This document shows positions 58,656 through 64,000 of a stretch of DNA of 64,000 nucleotides, one piece after another. The notes under the pieces are model-generated. The model worked only from the letters and a program-made list of their open reading frames with translations. It was not told the origin of the DNA and made no database searches. This DNA comes from Dinoroseobacter sp965279125 (GTDB lineage: Bacteria > Pseudomonadota > Alphaproteobacteria > Rhodobacterales > Rhodobacteraceae). Position 1 is the stretch's first letter, and each line of letters starts with the position of its first letter. The position numbers and the translations under genes were made by a program. The stretch lies in assembly GCA_965279125.1 (NCBI GenBank), contig CBDIHL010000044.1, forward strand, positions 1 through 64,000, read 5' to 3'.

Positions 58656-59048
58656 ATGAGTACCGAAACACTTGCAGCCGATGAAGATCGGCTGGTCAAA
58701 CCCGCGCTCATGCGCGGGTGGCGGCGGCGGTGTCCGCATTGCGGGGCGGGCCCGTTGCTGAAGGGGTATCTGGCCGTGCGCGACAGTTGTGCGGTCTGCG
58801 GTGAAGAATTGCACCATCACCGCGCCGATGACGGCCCCGCCTATCTGACCATCCTGATCGTCGGCCACCTGATGGCCCCGGCCCTGCATTGGGGCTTTGT
58901 GACCTTCCGACCGGAGCCGATGACATTGGCCACAGTCTTCTCGGTCGGTTGCGTGGTCTTGTCGATGTATTTGCTGCCCCGCCTGAAAGGGGCCATGATC
59001 GGCTATCAATGGGCGCGGCGGCTTCACGGGTTTGGAGCCGACAGCTAA
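58656..59048 (+). CDS. DUF983 zinc-ribbon membrane protein
   Basis: 130 residues. Two CxxC pairs (RRCPHCGAGPLLKG; SCAVCGEELHHHRADDGPAY) make a zinc ribbon at the N-terminus, then two membrane helices (LIVGHLMAPALHWGFVTF; LATVFSVGCVVLSMYLLP). Typical of DUF983, often near cytochrome-oxidase genes, although none is here. The ribosome site GAGGGG lies in the loop of a small hairpin (GCTGA/TCAGC, 58641-58654), right before the ATG. Confidence 0.88.
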   Translation: MSTETLAADEDRLVKPALMRGWRRRCPHCGAGPLLKGYLAVRDSCAVCGEELHHHRADDGPAYLTILIVGHLMAPALHWGFVTFRPEPMTLATVFSVGCVVLSMYLLPRLKGAMIGYQWARRLHGFGADS

Positions 59049-59077
59049 GCGCGCCCAAGACCCGGAGCTTGGGCCAT

Positions 59078-59761
59078 ATGAGTGACAAAACCGCCCTGCG
59101 CGATGCGGCCACCGTGATTTTGGTGCGCGATGCCGGAGGCAGGCCTTCGGTCCTGATGGGACAGCGGGGGGCCAATGCCGCGTTTATGCCGTCGAAATTC
59201 GTATTTCCCGGCGGAGCTGTCGATCCCGACGACGCGCATGTGCCGATGCTGCGCGACCCCGATGGGGTGACGGCGGCAAAGCTGGGGATGCGTCCGGTGA
59301 CACCCGCGGCTCCGTCTGCGAAAGCGCTTTTGGGCAGTGCGATCCGCGAGGTTTGGGAAGAAACCGGCTTGCGCATCGGACGCGCGGGTCAAGCGGGGCG
59401 CGCGCCCGAGCTTGGTGCCAGTTGGCATCAGTTTCTCGACACGGGCCATTTGCCTGATCCGGCCTCCTTACGGTTCTTCTTCCGCGCCGTGACGCCGCCC
59501 GGACGCCCGCGCCGCTTTGATGCGCGGTTCTTCATCGCGCCGGTGGAGGCGCTTGCCGATGATCCGGACGACTTTTCCAAAGCCTCGGACGAGCTGAGCC
59601 ACCTGCACTGGGTGCCGCTGGCCGAGGTGCGCGCGCTCGATCTGGCCTTTATCACCGAGGTCGTGCTGGCCGAGGTCGCCGCCAGCCTGCCCAGCCTCGC
59701 CGCCCCCGATCTGGTGCCGTTCGTGCTGAACGACGACACCAGCCGGATCGAGCGGCTCTAG
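59078..59761 (+). CDS. NUDIX hydrolase (NUDT7/YfcD-like)
   Basis: 227 residues. Nudix box GSAIREVWEETGLRIGRAGQ (GX5EX7REUXEEXGU) with the region before it PSKFVFPGGAVDPDDAHVPM. The opening RDAATVILVRDAGGRPSVLM is typical. Hydrolyses a nucleoside diphosphate linked to another group; the layout (RGANAAFMPSKFVFPGG) matches a branch seen in alphaproteobacteria. The ATG at 59078 has GGAG about 10 bases before. Follows DUF983 by 29 bases. Confidence 0.9.
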   Translation: MSDKTALRDAATVILVRDAGGRPSVLMGQRGANAAFMPSKFVFPGGAVDPDDAHVPMLRDPDGVTAAKLGMRPVTPAAPSAKALLGSAIREVWEETGLRIGRAGQAGRAPELGASWHQFLDTGHLPDPASLRFFFRAVTPPGRPRRFDARFFIAPVEALADDPDDFSKASDELSHLHWVPLAEVRALDLAFITEVVLAEVAASLPSLAAPDLVPFVLNDDTSRIERL

Positions 59762-59774
59762 CCTGCCCCCACCC

Positions 59775-60287
59775 TCACCCGCGCCGTAGGAACAGGTAAC
59801 CGGGGGTCTTAAGGATAACCTCCCATGTCGCTCTATGCGCTTCGGCCACATCCAAGAACGCTGGAATGTTGGACGCCTCATCGGCAATTAGACAGGCCCC
59901 GCCCGCAGCAACCGCACCCAGACAAGCGCGCAGGCAGGCAAGCCGCGCGGGTCCCGGCAGCATGTGCAGCGTGCGATCAATCAGAACGATATCGAACAAA
60001 CCTTCCGGAGAAAACGTCGTGATATCGGCCACGATACCGGTCACCTCAAGCCCTTCGGCCCGCGCAGCACGGGTCATATCCCGGATGCCTGCTGGTGAAA
60101 GATCGACCCCCACAACACTGTGGCCTGCACGCGCAATAAACAGCGCGTCGCGCCCCTGCCCGCAGCCAAGGTCCAACACGCGAAGCGGCGGTCGCTCAAG
60201 CGCCTTGAAGAAGTCGACGAAAACTTGCGTCGGCGGGCCCAAAGCATCGGGCGTCTGTTGATAAAGAGCGTCGTAATTGTAAGCCAT
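59775..60287 (-). CDS. Class I SAM-dependent methyltransferase (TehB-like)
   Basis: 170 residues. Motif I RVLDLGCGQGRDALFIARAG, motif II VVGVDLSPAGIRDMTRAARA, then FDIVLIDRTLHMLPGPARLA. The short size and DLGCGQGRDALFIA are like the TehB/thiopurine-methyltransferase group. Substrate unknown. It is 8 bases downstream of the aldo-keto reductase stop on the same strand order, i.e. the reductase gene starts to the right and is transcribed separately. Confidence 0.85.
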   Translation of the reverse strand: MAYNYDALYQQTPDALGPPTQVFVDFFKALERPPLRVLDLGCGQGRDALFIARAGHSVVGVDLSPAGIRDMTRAARAEGLEVTGIVADITTFSPEGLFDIVLIDRTLHMLPGPARLACLRACLGAVAAGGACLIADEASNIPAFLDVAEAHRATWEVILKTPGYLFLRRG

Positions 60288-60295
60288 TAGCCTTC

Positions 60296-61345
60296 CTAAT
60301 AGGGCATCGGGTGCGCCTTATGGGTCGCCGCAAGATCGCTCATGACCTCATCGCTGAGCGTGATCTCGGACGCACCGAGCGCCGTTTCCAATTGCGCCAT
60401 CGTCGTGGCCCCGAAGATCGCGGATGTCATGAAGGGCCGCGTCGTGCACCACGCAAGCGCCATCTGCGCCGGATCCAACCCATGCTTGTCGGCCACCGCG
60501 CAATAGGCATCGACGGCGTCGACCGCGCGCGGCTCGTAGCGGCCCCCAAGGCTGGGGACGAGGTCCAACCGCGATCCTTTCGGCACGGACCCACCGCGAT
60601 ACTTGCCGGTCAACAGGCCAACCGCGAGCGGAGAAAACGACAGCAAACCAATGTCTTCGTTGACGCTGGTCTCAGCTGCATCGGTGTCAAAGATCCGGCA
60701 CATCAGCGAGTATTCGTTCTGGATCGAGGCCACACGCGGCAGCCCCTTTTCCTCGGCCACCCGCGCCCATTGCGCCATGCCCCACGCGCTTTCATTGGAC
60801 AGTCCAATCGCACGCATTTTGCCCGCGTCGATCAGCTTGGCGGCGGCCTCCAGAATGTCCTCGATCTCGGCGCGGACCTGTTCGGCGCTGTCACGGCCCG
60901 TGGGGTCATAATTCCAGTACTGGCGGAACTGGAAGCTGCCCCGGTTCGGCCAATGCAGCTGATAGAGGTCCACGTAATCGGTCTGAAGCCGCTTTAGCGA
61001 TCCGTCCAAAGCCTCCGCCAGGGTCTTGCCGCTGATGCGCGCGCCATTTCGCGTATGACGCATCCCCTCGCCCGAGATTTTCGTCGCCAGAACATAATCG
61101 CCCCGCTTGGCTTTGTGGGTTGCATTCCACGTCCCGATGATGGCCTCGGTATCGCCAATCGTCTCGGCGGAGATCGGATTAACTGGATACATCTCAGCGG
61201 TGTCGACAAAGTTGATGCCGTGCTCGAAGGCGCGATCCATCTGCGCATGACCTTCGGCTTCCGTGTTCTGCGTGCCCCAAGTCATTGATCCAAGACATAG
61301 ATTTGTCACCTCGATGCCGGTGCGGCCCAGGGGGTTTTTCTTCAT
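60296..61345 (-). CDS. Aldo/keto reductase (Tas-like)
   Basis: 349 residues. MKKNPLGRTGIEVTNLCLGS, NFVDTAEMYPVNPISAETIG (catalytic aspartate and tyrosine), LATKISGEGMRHTRNGARIS (lysine), VDLYQLHWPNRGSFQFRQYW (histidine) and the NADPH-binding tail SLGGRYEPRAVDAVDAYCAV. The long insert and NRGSFQFRQYW match the Tas/YghZ branch. The ATG at 61345 (GAAGGA upstream) is chosen over an upstream frame start. It is upstream of the methyltransferase, with 8 bases between. Confidence 0.92.
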   Translation of the reverse strand: MKKNPLGRTGIEVTNLCLGSMTWGTQNTEAEGHAQMDRAFEHGINFVDTAEMYPVNPISAETIGDTEAIIGTWNATHKAKRGDYVLATKISGEGMRHTRNGARISGKTLAEALDGSLKRLQTDYVDLYQLHWPNRGSFQFRQYWNYDPTGRDSAEQVRAEIEDILEAAAKLIDAGKMRAIGLSNESAWGMAQWARVAEEKGLPRVASIQNEYSLMCRIFDTDAAETSVNEDIGLLSFSPLAVGLLTGKYRGGSVPKGSRLDLVPSLGGRYEPRAVDAVDAYCAVADKHGLDPAQMALAWCTTRPFMTSAIFGATTMAQLETALGASEITLSDEVMSDLAATHKAHPMPY

Positions 61346-61408
61346 GACGCGTCCTTCTTTAACCGTTGCTCCGCACCCTACGGACGCGGGCGCGAAGGGC
61401 AAGGCGGT

Positions 61409-62266
61409 TCACGCCAAGGCGTCGCGCAAGCTGTGCAAATGGCTGGGCATATCATGCGCACCGACCTCCGCCGCACGGATCAGGCCATCGAATTGCGCCG
61501 TTAGGGCTTGAACCCGTTCGGTGTCGCGGAACGCAAGGTAATGTTTTCCAACGTAAATCACCGCCAACAGAGGTCCAAAAATGGTGATAGGAGCGGAATA
61601 GACCTGATGCGCATCGAACAGGAACAAGCGCAAGCGCGGGTAAAGCTGGTCATGCATCTCCAAGAGCCAATCAATCTGGGCCAACCGCGCCGACTGAGGC
61701 AGACCGCGCCAGTATCCTTCACCGCGCGCGAAGGCGGATAGATCGTGGATCGGCATCGCGATCTCGTAATCGGATTGGCTGCTGCGCATCCAGTCCAGAC
61801 GTGCCTCAGCGGCCTCAATCGCTTGGTCTGGCGAGCGGTTGAACATCGACGCATATTCCCACCGATTGACCGCCTTGGTCTTGAGCATATCCGGTAAGCT
61901 CGCAGGAACATGGCGGATTTTCAGACCGTCAGCCTCGCGGTGCCACGTATAGATGCCCTCGTCGATCAAGGCGCGCGGCGCGTCGGTCATGTCCATGGCT
62001 GCGGCCACCAGATCGCTGGCCTGCTCAGGCCTGTCGGTCAACCCAAGCAACCAATCGGCCGAAATACCGAGGACGCGCGCCGCCTCCCCTACGACTTGCG
62101 CATTGGGCAAGCGAGCGCCCGCATCGCCCAAAAGCTGCGACACGGTCGAGCGATCCACGCCGATGTCGCGGGCAAAGCCAGCCCGGCTAAGCCCCTTATG
62201 TGCAACGGCTTCTTGCAAGCGTGCGCGAAACAACGCCGCGCGCTCTCGTTTGTCTGTTTTTTCCAC
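61409..62266 (-). CDS. XRE-family regulator with C-terminal sensor domain, GTG start
   Basis: 285 residues. N-terminal helix-turn-helix (FRARLQEAVAHKGLSRAGFA, RDIGVDRSTVSQLLGDAGAR, residues 12-75). The C-terminal part of about 190 residues (ALIDEGIYTWHREADGLKIR; RLAQIDWLLEMHDQLYPRLR; APITIFGPLLAVIYVGKHYL) has a beta-rich fold and is shared with alphaproteobacterial XRE proteins of unknown ligand. It starts at GTG 62266, with no good ribosome site. Divergent from the desaturase (124 bases), a likely target. Confidence 0.83.
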   Translation of the reverse strand: MEKTDKRERAALFRARLQEAVAHKGLSRAGFARDIGVDRSTVSQLLGDAGARLPNAQVVGEAARVLGISADWLLGLTDRPEQASDLVAAAMDMTDAPRALIDEGIYTWHREADGLKIRHVPASLPDMLKTKAVNRWEYASMFNRSPDQAIEAAEARLDWMRSSQSDYEIAMPIHDLSAFARGEGYWRGLPQSARLAQIDWLLEMHDQLYPRLRLFLFDAHQVYSAPITIFGPLLAVIYVGKHYLAFRDTERVQALTAQFDGLIRAAEVGAHDMPSHLHSLRDALA

Positions 62267-62390
62267 GGTTGTTTTGTTTTATCTACAGTGTTGGATTTTA
62301 TGTTGACCACATACCATCTGATCGCGCGACACGGCAAGTGATAGCTTCATCGCAACCGCCATGCAGGCGCTTCCAGACATGAGGTTTCAA

Positions 62391-63404
62391 ATGGGCGACC
62401 GGCCCCGCACCCAAGGTGCGCTGAGTGCGATTGAGCTGCCAACTTTGGCTTTGATTGCTGGTACTTACGGGGTGTGGATGTGGTCGACGACGGCCCTTGC
62501 AACGCTGTCTTTGCCGCTCGCCCTGATCGCCCTGACCCTCGCGCTGGTCCTTCATGCCTCGCTGACGCACGAAGCGATCCACGGCCATCCGACCCCATGG
62601 GCCGGGCTGAACGCCGCATTGATGCGTCCCGGTCTTGGCCTTGTCGTGCCCTATGGGCGGTTTCGCGACCAACATCTGGCGCATCACTTCGATGAGAACC
62701 TCACCGATCCCTATGACGATCCAGAGACGAACTTCATGGATCCCAGCGTCTGGGCACGACTTCCGGCGGGTCTGCGCGCGGTGTTGCGGATCAATAACAC
62801 CTTGATCGGACGTCTTTTATTGGGCCCGCTTTTGTCGAGTGTCTTGTTCATGGCCGAGGATGTCAAAGCGATCGCGAGGGGCGATATTGCAGTGCGCAAG
62901 TCCTGGCTGGCCCATGCCGCGAGCTTGCTGCCTGTCGCTTTGTGGTTGGGATATGTGGCCGCGATACCGCTTTGGGCATATCTGTTGGCCTGCTATGCGG
63001 CGATGTCCGTATTGCGGTTGCGCACCTTCCTCGAACACCGCGCCCATGCGCAAGCGCGCGCCAGAACTGTGGTGATCGAGGATCGCGGAGTGTTCGCATT
63101 TCTGTTTCTAAACAACAACTTCCACGTCGTACACCACATGCACCCGCGCGTTGCGTGGTATGATTTGCCTGCACGGTATTTCGCCAATCGCGACCACTAT
63201 CTGCGCCGCAATGATGGGTATTTGTACCGGTCCTACGCGCAGGTGATTGCGACCTATTTCTGGCGCGCCAAGGACCCGGTGCCGCACCCGCTCTGGACCC
63301 AAGCGACGCCACAGACGATGTCGTCAACGCCGCTTAGTCCGGTAGATGCCGTGCGCAGCCCATTGCCAATCGCACCGCAACCCCTTGTAAAACCGGAAGA
63401 TTAA
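62391..63404 (+). CDS. Membrane fatty acid desaturase
   Basis: 337 residues. Three histidine boxes for the di-iron centre: HEAIHGHP (HX3-4H), HLAHHFDE (HXXHH) and HVVHHMHP (HXXHH), between pairs of membrane helices. LTHEAIHGH and NFHVVHHMHPRVAWYDLPAR match the beta-carotene hydroxylase/desaturase-like FA_desaturase family. It could act on acyl lipids. I start at ATG 62391 since GAGG is 6 bases before; the ATG at 62361 is an alternative. Divergent XRE gene is the likely regulator. Confidence 0.9.
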   Translation: MGDRPRTQGALSAIELPTLALIAGTYGVWMWSTTALATLSLPLALIALTLALVLHASLTHEAIHGHPTPWAGLNAALMRPGLGLVVPYGRFRDQHLAHHFDENLTDPYDDPETNFMDPSVWARLPAGLRAVLRINNTLIGRLLLGPLLSSVLFMAEDVKAIARGDIAVRKSWLAHAASLLPVALWLGYVAAIPLWAYLLACYAAMSVLRLRTFLEHRAHAQARARTVVIEDRGVFAFLFLNNNFHVVHHMHPRVAWYDLPARYFANRDHYLRRNDGYLYRSYAQVIATYFWRAKDPVPHPLWTQATPQTMSSTPLSPVDAVRSPLPIAPQPLVKPED

Positions 63405-63583
63405 TTTCCGGAGATCTGCTTTGCGATCAGGTAGGACACCGGAAGCCCCGCGATCGCGCCGACGATTGCGGCGAGAACGATGGACCGCGCATCCACGAAG
63501 CCCGCGACCAAAGCCGCCGTAACCGCGCCCCCCGCGAGGGCGGCACCGGTCATGGAATAGATGATCGAGGTAAGGCGTAACAT
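63401..63583 (-). CDS. Small two-helix membrane protein, 60 aa
   Basis: MLRLTSIIYSMTGAALAGGA, then VTAALVAGFVDARSIVLAAI, VGAIAGLPVSYLIAKQISGN. Two hydrophobic hairpin helices with glycines, ending in a basic tail, resembling the CTP-synthase-like or YtxH-sized membrane peptides of Rhodobacterales; the family is not identified. Its stop overlaps the desaturase stop (TTAA, 63401-63404), convergent. Ribosome site GAAAGGAG 8 bases before the ATG. Confidence 0.7.
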   Translation of the reverse strand: MLRLTSIIYSMTGAALAGGAVTAALVAGFVDARSIVLAAIVGAIAGLPVSYLIAKQISGN

Positions 63584-63696
63584 TTGTGCGCTCCTTTCAG
63601 CGGCTATTTCTTCCGCACCCTAACCTTGGTCGCAGCTTACGGTCTTTGATCTGGGGCAACCCGGTTTTCCGGTTTCGTTCCCCCCATCGCACGGTG

Positions 63697-63758
63697 GGTT
63701 CACACAATGTTGCAAGGTTCTGAACCATATTGGGGCCGATGTTGACAGTTTGTGAACC
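63697..63758. promoter_or_regulatory. Three GGTTC/GAACC elements before the antitoxin gene
   Basis: GGTTCACA (63697-63704), a central palindrome GGTTCTGAACC (63716-63726) and TGTGAACC (63751-63758), outer two forming an inverted repeat. Placed 18-79 bases before the ATG at 63776, they look like a multi-site autoregulatory operator of a toxin-antitoxin module. Confidence 0.5.
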
Positions 63759-63775
63759 ATGATTTGGGGGCTGAA

Positions 63776-64000
63776 ATGAGCAATTATGACGTGACGGCGG
63801 ATGACCGCGATTATGGCGACTACAAGAAGACCCGCTCGCTGACGATGACGCAACTGCGGCGCTCGCTGGCCGAGCAGATCGAGCATGTCGCGAGTGGCGG
63901 CCTCGGCGTGATCTGCCACCGCTATGGCCGACCCGCGGCGGTGCTGGTGTCGTATGAGGCTTACGAGCGGATGATGGAGCTGGAGGATTTCGAGTTTAAG
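63776..64000 (+). CDS. Phd/YefM-type antitoxin-like protein (cut by window edge)
   Basis: At least 75 residues are visible: MSNYDVTADDRDYGDYKKTR, SLTMTQLRRSLAEQIEHVAS, then GGLGVICHRYGRPAAVLVSY, EAYERMMELEDFEFK. The stretch TMTQLRRSLAEQIEHV...HRYGRPAAVLVSYEAYERM is typical of Phd/YefM antitoxins, whose N-terminus binds DNA and C-terminus wraps the toxin. No toxin gene is in view; it would be to the right. GGGGGCTGAA before the ATG is a weak ribosome site. Confidence 0.75.
   Translation, partial: MSNYDVTADDRDYGDYKKTRSLTMTQLRRSLAEQIEHVASGGLGVICHRYGRPAAVLVSYEAYERMMELEDFEFK

Noticed and set aside
1..64000. tRNA, rRNA, CRISPR arrays, IS elements, prophage genes
   Set aside because: None could be recognised: no transposase or integrase motifs, no direct-repeat arrays and no tRNA-like cloverleaf with CCA-type end were seen.

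Overview
The window looks like a chromosomal segment of a marine alphaproteobacterium of the Rhodobacterales (Roseobacter/Rhodobacteraceae type). The grounds are high GC, a propionyl-CoA carboxylase/methylmalonyl-CoA mutase locus with a PccR-type regulator, an alphaproteobacterial LexA box (GTTC-N7-GTTC), CtrA-like boxes (TTAA-N7-TTAA), an alphaproteobacterial RNase P RNA, PleD, and many small lineage-type proteins (DUF1036, DUF2927, DUF3572, DUF4174, DUF983). I saw no rRNA, tRNA, CRISPR array, transposase or prophage. Most of it is ordinary core/accessory chromosome.

Region by region. 1-14.2 kb is a propionyl-CoA module: mcm (cut by the left edge), pccA and pccB on the minus strand, with a chain of overlapping small genes after pccB (3-TM protein, RidA, two unknowns). 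A Bcr/CflA exporter and pccR are on the plus strand, and TTTGCAAA sites lie before both pccB and pccR. An SOS-type Y-family polymerase and a sulfotransferase-like gene sit inside this block. 14.2-20.6 kb holds small envelope/secreted proteins (thermonuclease, DUF1036), two exporters, a DUF1295 membrane protein and YebC. 20.6-28.6 kb is transport (two SLC13-type carriers with TrkA-C domains, a DMT exporter, MgtE), a YmdB-like phosphoesterase, a 42-residue membrane peptide and 5-formyl-THF cyclo-ligase. 28.7-34.9 kb is purine salvage (guanine deaminase facing an 8-oxoguanine-deaminase-like gene), an inositol-phosphatase-family enzyme, an XRE regulator, an AT-rich intergenic patch, a quinone oxidoreductase and a LysR regulator. 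35-43.4 kb has a Bax-inhibitor-1 family protein, GNAT, L33, a PAS protein, rnpB, an amidase, gatCA, a ceramidase-family protein, tadA and an RsuA/RluB pseudouridine synthase.

43.4-50.3 kb is the most system-like block: a 28-residue membrane peptide, XpaC, TelA, a DUF2927 lipoprotein, an SPFH-GYF protein and a membrane zinc-ribbon protein, followed by a sugar kinase and Dtd, all tightly spaced on one strand. 50.3-56.3 kb is signalling: an H-NOX-fold protein that has lost its heme ligands next to a GGDEF protein, an MttB-family methyltransferase, and PleD. 56.3-58.5 kb is an EF-hand protein, an ECF sigma factor, a putative anti-sigma factor and a CpxP-like protein. 58.6-64 kb holds DUF983, NUDIX, a methyltransferase, an aldo-keto reductase, an XRE regulator divergent from a fatty acid desaturase, and the start of a Phd/YefM-type antitoxin at the right edge.

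Six genes are broken by eight single-base frameshifts, several at G runs or GC repeats. The conserved protein continues cleanly in another frame each time, so sequencing or assembly error is a real alternative to pseudogenes. A 22-base motif beginning GRRTATTT recurs at least eight times near gene ends and starts.
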